Of a stretch of 57,645 nucleotides of DNA, positions 16,806-25,265 are shown piece by piece. The stretch comes from CAZRIP01 sp964600165 (GTDB lineage: Bacteria > Elusimicrobiota > Elusimicrobia > UBA1565 > UBA9628): the NCBI GenBank assembly GCA_964600165.1, contig CAZRIP010000007.1, forward strand, positions 1 through 57,645. Direction: 5' to 3'. Positions within the stretch are counted from its first letter, which is position 1. Each line of letters starts with the position of its first letter. The position numbers and the translations under genes are program-made. The notes below the pieces were generated by a model, which worked only from the letters and a program-made list of their open reading frames with translations, was not told the DNA's origin and searched no databases.

Positions 16806-17473
16806 TTTGAGAGCCCCCTGAAATCGCGCGCGAGACGATCGGGCTTGGACGCGGCCAAGTCCTTCCACCGCGCGAAGCCCGTTCCGACGCCTATGGTATT
16901 GTACCCCGCCTTCTTGCCCGCCGCGACGTCGAGCGGCGTGTCGCCGATCACGAAGACGTTTTTCGGTGAAATTCGTCCTTTGGCGCGCTTGCGCGCGCGC
17001 GCGACGGCCTTCTTGAGCAGCGCCGGCCGGTGGAAGGCGTCCGACCCGTAGCCGCCGAAGAGAAAATACGCGTTGAATCCCGACGGCTCGAGCTTGATGC
17101 GCGCCCCGCGCTCCATGTTGCCGGTCCCGAGGCCGAGCAGCACCGTGGGCTCCTTCGACAGGCGCTTGAGCAGAGTCTTGATGCCGGGAGGCGTGACGTA
17201 CGTGCCGTTTCGGATCGCGCGCTTGACGTAATAGGGCAGGTGCTTGAGGTACTCCTGGTGCAGCCGCTCGAGCTGGCGCGCCGTCGGGCGCTTCCCGGTG
17301 CCGATCATGTGCGCCACGCGGAAATTATAGAGGTCGGTGTGGCCGGCTAGCGAGAGCTCGTCGCAGACGTTTTTTCTCTTATACAGGACTTCGCCGGCGC
17401 GGTTGAGCGCCTTGCGCCCGGCGCCGCCCGCGCGCACGAGCGTGCCGTCGATGTCGAAGAGAAGTATTTTCAT
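16778..17473 (-). CDS. HAD-superfamily phosphatase, phosphoglycolate phosphatase-like
   Basis: 231 residues. All four HAD motifs are present: nucleophile and acid Asp in 'LLFDIDGTLV', motif II Thr in 'LGLGTGN', a Lys near 'LLKKAVARARKRAKG', and the metal-binding pair in 'VIGDTPLDVAAG'. A helical cap lies between motifs I and II, as in Gph-type enzymes. ATG 17473 overlaps the hutI stop (ATGA). Larger in-frame extensions upstream are only the shadow of hutI. The substrate is unknown; its place among histidine genes may be housekeeping. Confidence 0.88.
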   Translation of the reverse strand: MKILLFDIDGTLVRAGGAGRKALNRAGEVLYKRKNVCDELSLAGHTDLYNFRVAHMIGTGKRPTARQLERLHQEYLKHLPYYVKRAIRNGTYVTPPGIKTLLKRLSKEPTVLLGLGTGNMERGARIKLEPSGFNAYFLFGGYGSDAFHRPALLKKAVARARKRAKGRISPKNVFVIGDTPLDVAAGKKAGYNTIGVGTGFARWKDLAASKPDRLARDFRGLSKWLSWFGIR

Positions 17474-18735
17474 CGCGGCGTGAGCTCGACCGCGGAGTGG
17501 ACGACGGCGCCCTTTTTCATGACCCAGTGCGCGCCCGAGTCTCCGAAATAATACGGGAGCTCGCGGTAGTCCTCGGCGTCGTAGCAGACGAGGTCGGCCT
17601 GCTTGCCCGCCTCGAGCGAGCCGACGCTCTTTTGCAGGCCCAGCGCGCAGGCGCCGTTGAACGTCGCGGCGACGAGGGTTTCCGCCGGGCTCATCTTCAT
17701 CTGCGTGCAAGAGATCGAGAGGATCATCCGCATGTCCCAGCACGGGCAGGTCCCCGGGTTGAAATCGGTGGCGAGCGCGACGGCCGCCCCCGCGTCGATG
17801 AGCCGCCGGGCCGCGGGATAAGGCTTGCCGATGAAATAGTTCGAGCCCGGCACGAGGCAGGCTACCGTGCCGCTCGCCGCGAGGAGCGCGGCGTCCTCGT
17901 CGTTCGCGAAGTCCAAGTGGTCGCAGGACGCGGCGCCCGCCTTGACGGCGAGCGCGACGGAGCCGCCGCGCGAGAGCTGCTCGGAATGAATCTTGAGCTT
18001 GAGCCCGTGGCGCGCCGCGGCCTCGAAAATCCGGCCCGAGTCCTCGAGGGTAAAATAGCCGTCCTCGCAGAAGACGTCGGCGAAGGCCGCGAGCTTTTCT
18101 CTAGAGACGGCCGGAATCATATCGTCGCAGACGCGCGCGACGTAATCCTGGCGCCGGTCCTTGAGCTCGGGCGGCACGGCGTGGGCGCCGATGAAGGTCG
18201 CCGCGAAAGAAAGCGGCGTACGCTCCCCGGCCTGGCGGATCGCGCGCAGCATCTTGAGCTCGTTTTCGAGGTCCAGGCCGTAGCCCGACTTCGCCTCGAG
18301 GGTCGTCGTCCCGCACTTGAGAAAGAGCGCCGCGCGCGCGACGAGGCCCTCGACCAGCGCCGGGAGAGCGCTGCCGCGCACTGCGTTGACCGTCGATAGG
18401 ATGCCGCCTCCTTCGGAGGCTATTCTTTCATAGGTAGCCCCGGCGAGGCGTTTCTCGAAATCGTCCAATCGCGGCGACGCGAAAACCGGATGCGAATGGC
18501 TGTCGACGAAGCCCGGAAGCACGACGCGCCCGCCCGCGTCGACGATGCGCGCCTTCTCGACCCTCTCGTCGCGCATGACGAGCTCGCGCATCCCGGAGAG
18601 GGCGATCACCCCGTCTTCGATGAGCACGGCGCCGTCGCGGATGAGGCCCAAGGACGACATCTCCTTGCCCGAGCGGGCGCGGTCGGGCCCGGCCAGCGTC
18701 AGCAGCTGGCCGCAGCCGAGCACCAGGGTCTTCAT
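17470..18735 (-). CDS. hutI: Imidazolonepropionase
   Basis: Third step of histidine degradation: hydrolyses 4-imidazolone-5-propionate to formiminoglutamate. 421 residues, an amidohydrolase barrel. Metal-binding 'GFVDSHSHPVFASPR' replaces the commoner D-x-HTH form conservatively; further marks are 'RIASEGGGILSTV', 'AKSGYGLD', 'IGAHAVPPE', 'DVFCEDGYFT', 'KIHSEQL', 'CDHLDF' and 'ATDFNPGTCP'. ATG 18735 has TGGTAAAAT ending 6 bases upstream and no ribosome site. It heads a unit with the HAD, aldehyde dehydrogenase and HEAT genes, all overlapping. Confidence 0.96.
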   Translation of the reverse strand: MKTLVLGCGQLLTLAGPDRARSGKEMSSLGLIRDGAVLIEDGVIALSGMRELVMRDERVEKARIVDAGGRVVLPGFVDSHSHPVFASPRLDDFEKRLAGATYERIASEGGGILSTVNAVRGSALPALVEGLVARAALFLKCGTTTLEAKSGYGLDLENELKMLRAIRQAGERTPLSFAATFIGAHAVPPELKDRRQDYVARVCDDMIPAVSREKLAAFADVFCEDGYFTLEDSGRIFEAAARHGLKLKIHSEQLSRGGSVALAVKAGAASCDHLDFANDEDAALLAASGTVACLVPGSNYFIGKPYPAARRLIDAGAAVALATDFNPGTCPCWDMRMILSISCTQMKMSPAETLVAATFNGACALGLQKSVGSLEAGKQADLVCYDAEDYRELPYYFGDSGAHWVMKKGAVVHSAVELTPR

Positions 18736-18741
18736 GGGCTG

Positions 18742-18750
18742 ATTTTACCA
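18742..18750 (-). promoter_or_regulatory. Extended -10 promoter for hutI
   Basis: On the minus strand TGGTAAAAT runs from 18750 to 18742 and ends 6 nt before the hutI ATG. It is the same nonamer, at nearly the same distance, as the one before pckG (8178-8186). Confidence 0.5.
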
Positions 18751-18796
18751 ATAGTGGCGGCAGGACATAAGAAATTCATCACTTTCTCGCGGTTTC

Positions 18797-18805
18797 TGCT
18801 ATCCT
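18797..18805 (+). promoter_or_regulatory. Extended -10 promoter for the 18816 outer-membrane gene
   Basis: TGcTATCCT at 18797-18805 lies 10 nt before the ATG at 18816 and shares the 80-bp gap with the divergent hutI promoter. No -35 of quality is seen. No Shine-Dalgarno precedes ATG. Confidence 0.4.
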
Positions 18806-18815
18806 CGATAAAGTC

Positions 18816-19862
18816 ATGCGGGCCGCCCTTTTGGCCGCCGCTTTGCTGTCCTGTGTTCGACCCCTGTGGGCCGACGACTATCCTTTTTTCAAATGGCGCG
18901 ACCGCGACGACGACGCGCCCCGGTTCTTGATCTTGGGCTATCGCCACTGGTTTACCTCGGGCGGCACGACTTGGCGCAGTTCGTTTCCGACGCAGCCCGC
19001 CAACATCTCGAACGGCACGACGCAGGAGCTGCACACCTCGCCCGGCATGGAGATCTTCTCGGCCGAGATCCGTCCGACCCGACGCGTGTACTTCGGGGCG
19101 GAGTTCGGCACGACGCTCGCCGGCAACGGCCAAGGCACGACGCATTACTGGGTCGACCAGCGAAACGGCACCGCGATCAGCCTCGCGACCGGCCACAGCT
19201 TCTTCGATCCCGACCACGAGGATTTCGAGCGCTACACGGAGAGCCTCAACGGACGGAGCACGCTTTTCGCGGCGAACGTCTACATCCATCTTCTCGACGG
19301 GAGGATCTCCGCTTTCGACGACGGCTACGGTCATTCCCTCGACGTCCTCTTCGGCTACAGCCGGTTCCAGGAAAGCTACAACGAAAGCGACCTCAACCGC
19401 GTCTTCTCGCCGGGCACGGGGATCCCGGCGCAGCCGCTCGGCCCGCTCCCGGGCCTCAACTCCACCTATCGCGCGATCTGGCAGGGCCCGGTGGTCGGCA
19501 TGCGCGAGGAGTTCACCGGCCCGCACGACATTTTCTTCTCGGGCCACGGCATGTTCTCGCCGATCATGATCTATGACGGCGACGGCTTCGACAACGTCGG
19601 GGCCGAGAACGGAGTCCTCGCCAACACGTCGCCGAACTTCCGGCACCACGCGAACGGGATGTCCGCGCAGCTGGACGTGGCGCTCGGCTGGCAGCCGTTT
19701 CGCTCTTGGAAGCTCGAGGCCGGCTACAGCATCTATTACTTCTGGTCGCAGCTCGGCGTCGAGGACTTCACGCTCCCCGACGGGACGCACGAAAACGACC
19801 GGCTCGATTACGCCCGCACGCTGCGCCAGGGCATCTTCCTGGGCAGCTCCGTGCAGTTCTAG
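18816..19862 (+). CDS. Outer-membrane beta-barrel protein of unknown function
   Basis: 348 residues with a signal peptide (MRAALLAAALLSCVRPLWA). The mature chain alternates aromatic and polar residues in strands ('RRVYFGAEFGTTLAG', 'STLFAANVYIHLL', 'SLDVLFGYSRFQESY', 'WKLEAGYSIYYFWSQLG') and ends in Phe (LGSSVQF), all typical of an outer-membrane barrel. No family-specific motif was recognised. It diverges from hutI and converges on yajQ, sharing the four bases CTAG as overlapping stops. Transport, adhesion or structural roles are all possible. Confidence 0.78.
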   Translation: MRAALLAAALLSCVRPLWADDYPFFKWRDRDDDAPRFLILGYRHWFTSGGTTWRSSFPTQPANISNGTTQELHTSPGMEIFSAEIRPTRRVYFGAEFGTTLAGNGQGTTHYWVDQRNGTAISLATGHSFFDPDHEDFERYTESLNGRSTLFAANVYIHLLDGRISAFDDGYGHSLDVLFGYSRFQESYNESDLNRVFSPGTGIPAQPLGPLPGLNSTYRAIWQGPVVGMREEFTGPHDIFFSGHGMFSPIMIYDGDGFDNVGAENGVLANTSPNFRHHANGMSAQLDVALGWQPFRSWKLEAGYSIYYFWSQLGVEDFTLPDGTHENDRLDYARTLRQGIFLGSSVQF

Positions 19863-20356
19863 CGGAAGTTCTTGAACTGCACCTCGACGCCGAAGCTGCC
19901 CTGACGCAGCAGCGCCATCGCCGCCTGCAGCTCGTCCTTGGACTTGGACGTGACTCTCAGTTGCTCTCCCTGAATAGAGGCGTTCACCTTGAGCTTCTGA
20001 GCCTTGATCGCGGCGACCATCTCCTTGGCCTTGTCGGTGGGGATGCCGGCCTGGATATTGATCTCGAGGCGCGCCGTTTGGCCGAGCGCTTGCTCGACCT
20101 TCTTCTTCTCGAAGTTCTTGAGCGGGATACCGCGCTTGGCCATCCGCGAATAAAGCACGTCGAGCGCGGCGTCGACGCGGCCCTCGTCTTTCGCGCGGAC
20201 GGTGATCGTTTTCTCTTTCGCGTTGAGCTCGATGGACGCGTCGGCGTCCTTGAAGTCGAAGCGGTTGACGATCTCCTTCAAAGCGACCTGGATGGACTCG
20301 CCGACGATGTTCATGTCGATCTCGCTGACGGCGTCGAATGAGAAGTCGGAAGGCAT
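19859..20356 (-). CDS. yajQ: YajQ-family nucleotide-binding protein
   Basis: 165 residues, the usual size. The family's diagnostic N-terminus 'MPSDFSFDAVSEIDMNIV' is followed by 'EIVNRFDFKDADASIELN' and the C-terminal 'VRVTSKSKDELQ'-like segment ('LRVTSKSKDELQAAM'). Some members bind cyclic di-GMP and act as effectors; others are of unknown role. The start follows an AGGGGG-type ribosome site 13 bases after the hutU stop, so it is likely the last gene of the hutH-hutU unit. Confidence 0.94.
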   Translation of the reverse strand: MPSDFSFDAVSEIDMNIVGESIQVALKEIVNRFDFKDADASIELNAKEKTITVRAKDEGRVDAALDVLYSRMAKRGIPLKNFEKKKVEQALGQTARLEINIQAGIPTDKAKEMVAAIKAQKLKVNASIQGEQLRVTSKSKDELQAAMALLRQGSFGVEVQFKNFR

Positions 20357-20369
20357 GGTTTCCCCCTGT

Positions 20370-22037
20370 TTAGCGCGGGACGCGCAGCTTGTGCTTCTTG
20401 GCCGTCTCTTTGGCGAGCTCGTAGCCCGCGTCGGCGTGGCGGATCACCCCGAGCGCCGGGTCGTTGGTCAGGACGCGTTCGAGCTTCTCGCCGGCGAGCT
20501 TGGTGCCGTCGGCGACGCAGACCTGCCCGGCGTGCTGCGAGTAGCCGATGCCCACCCCGCCGCCGTGGTGGATGCTGACCCAAGACGCGCCCGAGGCGGT
20601 ATTAAGGAGGGCGTTCAACAACGGCCAGTCGGCGACGGCATCGCTGCCGTCTTTCATCGCCTCGGTCTCGCGGTTCGGGCTGGCCACCGAGCCCGTGTCC
20701 AAGTGATCGCGGCCGATGACGATCGGCGCCTTGAGCTTGCCTTTCTTGACGAGAAAATTGAGACGCGCGCCCATCTCGGCTCTTTCCCCTAGTCCCAACC
20801 AGCAAATACGGGCCGGCAAGCCCTGGAACGCGATCCTCTCCCCGGCCAGACGGATCCAGCGCGCGAGGGCCTCGTCTTGCGGGAAGAGCTTCAAGACCGC
20901 GGCGTCGGTGACGGCGATGTCGTGCGGGTCTCCGGAAAGAGCGGCCCAGCGGAACGGACCCTTGCCCTCGCAGAAAAGAGGCCGAATGAACTCGGGCACG
21001 AAGCCCGGGATGTCGTAGGCGTCGCGCACGCCCATTTGCTTGGCCATCTCGCGGATGTTGTTGCCGTAATCGAAGGCGACGGCGCCTTGGCGCTTGAGCT
21101 CCAGAATGCCGCGCACGTGCTCGGCGATCGAGTCCATCACGCGCGAGAGATAGAGCTCTCGATTGGAAAGCCGCATGGACGCCGCGGCGGCGGGCGTCAG
21201 GCCCTTCGGGATGTAGCCGACGAGCGGATCATGGGCCGAGGTCTGGTCCGTCAAGAGATCGACGGCGACGCGCCGGCGCGCGAGCTCCGGGATGACCTCG
21301 GCGGCGTTGCCGAGCAGGCCCACCGATAACGCCCGGCCCTCCTCCCTGGCGGCAAGCACCTTTCGCAATGCGGCGTCTAAATCCGTCTCCATCTCGTCGA
21401 GGTAGCGGGTCTTCAGGCGCATCTGGATGCGCGCCGCGTCGACCTCGACGCAGAGGATCGCGGCTCCGTTCATCGTGGCCGCCAGCGGCTGCGCGCCGCC
21501 CATCCCGCCGAGCCCGGCGGTCACGATGAGCCTGTGCTTGAGCGTGCCGCCGAAGTGCTTTTGGGCCGCGGACGCGAACGTCTCGTAGGTGCCCTGGACG
21601 ATGCCCTGCGTGCCGATGTAGATCCACGAGCCCGCCGTCATCTGGCCGTACATCATCAGGCCTTTCTTCTCGAGCTCGTTGAAGCGCTCCCACGTAGCCC
21701 ACTTCGCGACGAGATTGGAGTTGGCCAGCAGCACGCGCGGCGCCCATTCGTGGGTCTGGAACACGCCGACGGGCTTGCCCGATTGCACGAGCAGCGTCTC
21801 GTCGCCTTTGAGCGTCTTGAGCGAGCCTACGATCGAGTGGAACGCGTCCCAGCTGCGCGCCGCCTTGCCGCGGCCGCCGTAAACGACGAGGTCCTGCGGG
21901 CGCTCGGCCACCTCGGGATCGAGGTTGTTCATGAGCATCCGCAGCGCCGCTTCCTGCGGCCAGCCCCTGCAAGAGAGGCGCTTGCCGCGTGGGGCGCGGA
22001 TGGTCTTCGCCTGCGCCGGCGCGTCGTCGATCAACAT
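20370..22037 (-). CDS. hutU: Urocanate hydratase
   Basis: Second step of histidine degradation: adds water to urocanate with a tightly held NAD+ to give imidazolone propionate. 555 residues, full length. Family marks: 'SCRGWPQEAALRMLMNNLDPEVAE', 'YGGRGKAARSWDAF', 'TAGLGGMGGAQPLAATM' (NAD region), 'DQTSAHDPLVGY', catalytic Cys in 'LFCEGKGPFRWAALSG', and 'HHGGGVGIGYSQHAG'. Its ATG lies 32 nt after the small membrane-protein gene, with only a weak GAG upstream. Confidence 0.97.
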   Translation of the reverse strand: MLIDDAPAQAKTIRAPRGKRLSCRGWPQEAALRMLMNNLDPEVAERPQDLVVYGGRGKAARSWDAFHSIVGSLKTLKGDETLLVQSGKPVGVFQTHEWAPRVLLANSNLVAKWATWERFNELEKKGLMMYGQMTAGSWIYIGTQGIVQGTYETFASAAQKHFGGTLKHRLIVTAGLGGMGGAQPLAATMNGAAILCVEVDAARIQMRLKTRYLDEMETDLDAALRKVLAAREEGRALSVGLLGNAAEVIPELARRRVAVDLLTDQTSAHDPLVGYIPKGLTPAAAASMRLSNRELYLSRVMDSIAEHVRGILELKRQGAVAFDYGNNIREMAKQMGVRDAYDIPGFVPEFIRPLFCEGKGPFRWAALSGDPHDIAVTDAAVLKLFPQDEALARWIRLAGERIAFQGLPARICWLGLGERAEMGARLNFLVKKGKLKAPIVIGRDHLDTGSVASPNRETEAMKDGSDAVADWPLLNALLNTASGASWVSIHHGGGVGIGYSQHAGQVCVADGTKLAGEKLERVLTNDPALGVIRHADAGYELAKETAKKHKLRVPR

Positions 22038-22069
22038 AGTCTCAAGATGGGGTCAGGCTTTCACAGATT

Positions 22070-22528
22070 TTACGAATTCTCGAGGAGGATCGGCACGCCG
22101 GCGGTTTCCATCCTCGCCTTGATTTGGGAGGCAACTCGCCCCCGGATCGCGAAATCGACCCCCGCCGCCGAGCGCGTGACCAGGCGCAGCGAGCTCCCAT
22201 ACCAGGCTCGCTTTTCTTCGACCCGCTCGAGCTCGCTCCACGGGATGCAGATCGGCTCATGGCCCGACATCAAGATCGGCAACGCCGTCATGTGGAGGCC
22301 GGCCGAATCGGTGGAATAGAAGATGGAGTTGTTATAGCCGAACCAGCCTCGAAACACGCCGCTGCCGAGCGTTCGCGGGCGCGGAGCCTCGCCGCGCTCG
22401 GGGTACGCCTGCGCCAGCGCGCTCCAACCCGAGAAGACGCGAATCCAGCGCGACATCACAAAGCCCATGCCGAGCGCGCAGACGAGGCCGAGCGCGGCGC
22501 TGCCGCCCGCCGCTACCTGAGGCGTCAA
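22070..22528 (-). CDS. Small membrane protein with a PH-like domain, inside the hut operon
   Basis: 152 residues from TTG 22528, which overlaps the hutH stop as TTGA; longer upstream frames only shadow hutH. One hydrophobic helix (about residues 8-28, 'GSAALGLVCALGMGFVM') is followed by a soluble part with 'WFGYNNSIFYSTDSAGLHMTALP', 'PICIPWSELERVEEKRAWY' and 'SLRLVTRSAAGVDFAIRG', a strand order reminiscent of bacterial PH-like domains that start with a displayed 'I.wsel' strand. No known histidine-pathway role. Its position between hutH and hutU with tight coupling suggests co-expression. Confidence 0.7.
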   Translation of the reverse strand: MTPQVAAGGSAALGLVCALGMGFVMSRWIRVFSGWSALAQAYPERGEAPRPRTLGSGVFRGWFGYNNSIFYSTDSAGLHMTALPILMSGHEPICIPWSELERVEEKRAWYGSSLRLVTRSAAGVDFAIRGRVASQIKARMETAGVPILLENS

Positions 22529-24018
22529 GAAAAGGCGCCGGCGAGGATCATCGACCGGGCGAGCTCGAGGCGCTCGCCGAGGGACTCGTCGCCCTTGGTG
22601 GGCCGGACCTTCGCGCGCAGCCGGCGGATGCCTTCGGCCACGCCCTTGCCTGGAGCGAGAGGCGCGTGGACCTCGACGCCCTCGGCCGCGCAGCAAAGCT
22701 CGATGGCGACGATCTGCGCGGCATTGTGGACGATTTTCTTGAGCTTGAGCGCGGCCCACATGCCCATGCTGACGAAATCTTCTTTGTTCGCCGACGACGG
22801 GATGGAGTCCGCCGAGGCCGGATGGGCCAAGGTCTTGTTCTCGGAGGCGAGCGCCGCGGCGACGTATTGCGGGATCATCCATCCGGACTCCAATCCCGGA
22901 TTACGCGCGAGGTAGATGTTCAAGCCCGGCGACTGGCCGAGGATGAGTTGGAAGATCCGCCTCTCCGAGATGCCGCCGAGCGCCGTCGTCGCGATGCCCG
23001 CGACGTCGAAAGCGAAGGAGAGCGCTTGGCCGTGGAAGTTGCCGCCGGAAAGCGGGCGCCCCGCGTCGATCAACGGGTTGTCCGTGACGCTCGAAAGCTC
23101 GATTTCGACGGTCCGCTTCGAATTCTCCAATTGATCGAGCGCCGCGCCGTGGACCTGCGGCATGCAGCGCAAGCTGTACGGGTCTTGGACGCGCGGGTCG
23201 TTCTCGCGATGCGACTCGCGGATCTCGCTGCCCGCAAGAAGGGCGCGCAGGCCGCGCGCGCAGGCGATCTGGCCCGGATGCGGCTTCAAGCGCTGGATGG
23301 CCTCGCCGAACGGCGCCGGAGTGCCGGTCAAGGCCTCGAGGCTCGACGCGCCGGCGAGCTGCGCCGCTTCCAAGACGAAGAACGCGCGCCGCAGCGCCAA
23401 GCCCCCCACCGACTGCATCGCCTGGGTGCCGTTGAGCAGCGCCAGTCCTTCCTTGGGTTCGAGAGAAAGCGGCCGCAGTCCCGCGCGGCGCAGCGCCACT
23501 TTGGCGGGGACGAGGCTGCCGTCGACGATGGCCTTGCCCTCGCCGATGAGAAGAAGGGCCACGTGCGCCTGCGGCGCCAAGTCGCCGCTCGCGCCGAGCG
23601 AGCCGCGAGACGGCACGGCGGGCGCCACGTTCTTGGAGTTGAAAAGCCTGACCAGCGCCTCGACGAGCTCGGGCCGAACGCCCGAGTGGCCGCGTGAGAG
23701 CTCGTTGGCGCGCAAAAAAACCATCGCGCGGGCTTCGTCTTGCTCGAGCAGCTCGCCGACGCCGCAGGAGTGGCTCAAGACGAGATTGCGCTGGAGCTGG
23801 CGCAATTGATCGTCCGGGACGCGCTTGGAGGCGAGCTCGGCGAAGCCCGTGTTGACGCCGTAAATCGGCGCGCCGGTCGACGCGGCTTTCATGAGAGCCT
23901 TGCGGCTCGCCGCCACTCGGGAGCGCGCCGCGCGGCCGAGCTCGAGCTTCCCCTCGTGGACGACTCTGGGCAATTCCTCGAGCGTCAGCTTCGAGCCGAG
24001 GGCGAATTTCTTCGGCAT
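22525..24018 (-). CDS. hutH: Histidine ammonia-lyase
   Basis: First step of histidine degradation: deaminates L-histidine to urocanate. 497 residues. The self-forming MIO prosthetic group comes from Ala-Ser-Gly at 143-145 in 'GSLGASGDLAP'. Other marks: 'PIYGVNTGFAELAS', 'NLVLSHSCGVGELL', 'ANELSRGHSGVRPEL', 'LLNGTQAMQSVGGLAL', 'DPYSLRCMPQVHGA', and 'SGGNFHGQALSFAFD'. It follows thiolase on the same strand but is separated by 82 bp containing two strong inverted repeats, so it probably has its own control. No clear ribosome site precedes ATG 24018. Confidence 0.97.
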   Translation of the reverse strand: MPKKFALGSKLTLEELPRVVHEGKLELGRAARSRVAASRKALMKAASTGAPIYGVNTGFAELASKRVPDDQLRQLQRNLVLSHSCGVGELLEQDEARAMVFLRANELSRGHSGVRPELVEALVRLFNSKNVAPAVPSRGSLGASGDLAPQAHVALLLIGEGKAIVDGSLVPAKVALRRAGLRPLSLEPKEGLALLNGTQAMQSVGGLALRRAFFVLEAAQLAGASSLEALTGTPAPFGEAIQRLKPHPGQIACARGLRALLAGSEIRESHRENDPRVQDPYSLRCMPQVHGAALDQLENSKRTVEIELSSVTDNPLIDAGRPLSGGNFHGQALSFAFDVAGIATTALGGISERRIFQLILGQSPGLNIYLARNPGLESGWMIPQYVAAALASENKTLAHPASADSIPSSANKEDFVSMGMWAALKLKKIVHNAAQIVAIELCCAAEGVEVHAPLAPGKGVAEGIRRLRAKVRPTKGDESLGERLELARSMILAGAFS

Positions 24019-24033
24019 GGTTATCGAGCGAGT

Positions 24034-24067
24034 GAATACATACTATGGGCGCCCATAGTGTGTATTC
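24034..24067. promoter_or_regulatory. 34-bp near-perfect palindrome upstream of hutH
   Basis: Arms of 17 bp, 24034-24050 and 24051-24067, meet with no spacer. The central 18 bp ACTATGGGCGCCCATAGT is perfect; one T/C mismatch sits further out and would be a G-U pair in one RNA strand. CGAGC/GCTCG outside extends the symmetry with a small bulge. It is 16 bp from the hutH ATG. It could be an operator for a dimeric repressor of the hut unit or a leader hairpin; no T tract follows, so it is not a standard terminator. Confidence 0.65.
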
Positions 24068-24077
24068 GGCTCGTTAT

Positions 24078-24097
24078 GACTCTTGTCGGCAAGAGTC
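24078..24097 (-). terminator. Hairpin just after the thiolase stop
   Basis: Perfect 8-bp arms GACTCTTG/CAAGAGTC with a 4-base loop, beginning three bases past the thiolase TGA. No U run follows, so intrinsic termination is doubtful; it may protect the 3' end after processing or cooperate with the adjacent palindrome. Confidence 0.4.
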
Positions 24098-24100
24098 GTC

Positions 24101-25249
24101 TCAGACCGCCTCGACCGCCAGCGCGACGGACTCCCCGCCGCCGAGGCAGATGGCCGCGACGCCGCGCTTGCCGCCGCGCTTCTTGAGCGCGTGGCAGAGC
24201 GTCGCCACGATGCGCGCGCCGCTCGCGCCGAGCGGATGGCCGAGCGCGACCGCGCCGCCGTTGACGTTGACCTTCTCTAAAGGAAGCCCGACTAATTTCG
24301 AGACCGCCAATGAGACGACCGCGAAGGCTTCGTTGACCTCGAAGAGGTCGACCTGCTCCTTGCTCCAGCCGACTTGCTTCAAGAGCCTCTCGATCGCGCC
24401 GGCCGGGGCCGTCGTGAACCACTGCGGCTCCTGCGAGAACGTGGACCAGCCGACGATCCGCGCGAGGGGCTTCTTGCCCGCCGCGCCCTTGGCGCTCGCG
24501 ACGACGACGGCGGCCGCGCCGTCGTTGATCTTGGAAGCGTTGGCCGCGGTGATCGTGCCGCCGGCCTTGAACGCGGGCTTGAGCTTGGAGACCTTGTCCA
24601 ACTTGGCGCGGCCGGGCTCCTCGTCGAGGACGATGCCGTCGACGGAAGCGATCTCCGCGTCGAAGGCGCCGGACTTCTGCGCCGCCAGCGCTTTCTCGTA
24701 GCTCTTGATCGCGAACTCGTCTTGCTGCTCGCGCGTGATCTGGTGCTTCTCGGCGCACAGCTCGCCGCAGTCGCCCATGTGGACGTTCGTGTACGGATCC
24801 ATCAGGCCGTCGCGCAGGATCGAGTCGAGCATCATCTGGTTGCCGTAGCGGTAGCCCGAGCGCGCCTTGTCGAGCAGATACGGGGCCTTCGTCATCGACT
24901 CCATGCCTCCGGCGACGCCATAGTCTTCCTCGCCGAGGCGGATCGACTGCCCGACCATCATGATGGCCTTGAGCCCGGAGCCGCAGACCTTGTTGACGGT
25001 CGTCGCGCCCACGGAGACCGGGATGCCCGCGCCGATCGCCGCCTGCCGCGCGGGCGCCTGGCCCGTCCCGGCGGGAACGACGCTGCCCATGACGACCTCG
25101 CCCAACTGGTCGGGCGCGACGCCGGCCTCGGAAAGGGCGGCGGCGATCGCCTTGGCGCCGAGCTGCGGCGCGGTGTAGCTGCCGAGCGCGCCGCTCAACG
25201 AGCCGATCGGAGTGCGCTTGGCGGAAAGGATGAAGAGTTCATCTGCCAT
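24101..25249 (-). CDS. Acetyl-CoA acetyltransferase (thiolase)
   Basis: Condenses or cleaves acetyl/acetoacetyl-CoA in the cytoplasm. 382 residues. Active-site Cys lies in 'NKVCGSGLKA', followed by 'GGMESMTKAPYLL', 'NEAFAVVSLA', the His motif 'NGGAVALGHPLGASGAR', and the C-terminal Cys in 'ICLGGGESVALAVEAV'; the last differs from the common CIGGGMG by having Glu-Ser after GGG. ATG 25249 has a good AGGAG ribosome site. Its start is 16 bases after the DUF3307 gene, so it probably shares that transcript. Confidence 0.94.
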   Translation of the reverse strand: MADELFILSAKRTPIGSLSGALGSYTAPQLGAKAIAAALSEAGVAPDQLGEVVMGSVVPAGTGQAPARQAAIGAGIPVSVGATTVNKVCGSGLKAIMMVGQSIRLGEEDYGVAGGMESMTKAPYLLDKARSGYRYGNQMMLDSILRDGLMDPYTNVHMGDCGELCAEKHQITREQQDEFAIKSYEKALAAQKSGAFDAEIASVDGIVLDEEPGRAKLDKVSKLKPAFKAGGTITAANASKINDGAAAVVVASAKGAAGKKPLARIVGWSTFSQEPQWFTTAPAGAIERLLKQVGWSKEQVDLFEVNEAFAVVSLAVSKLVGLPLEKVNVNGGAVALGHPLGASGARIVATLCHALKKRGGKRGVAAICLGGGESVALAVEAV

Positions 25250-25265
25250 GGGAATCTCCTGGGGG

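Noticed and set aside
24034..24067. Intrinsic terminator for thiolase
   Set aside because: The palindrome is strong but no T run follows on either strand, so it is better treated as an operator or structured leader.
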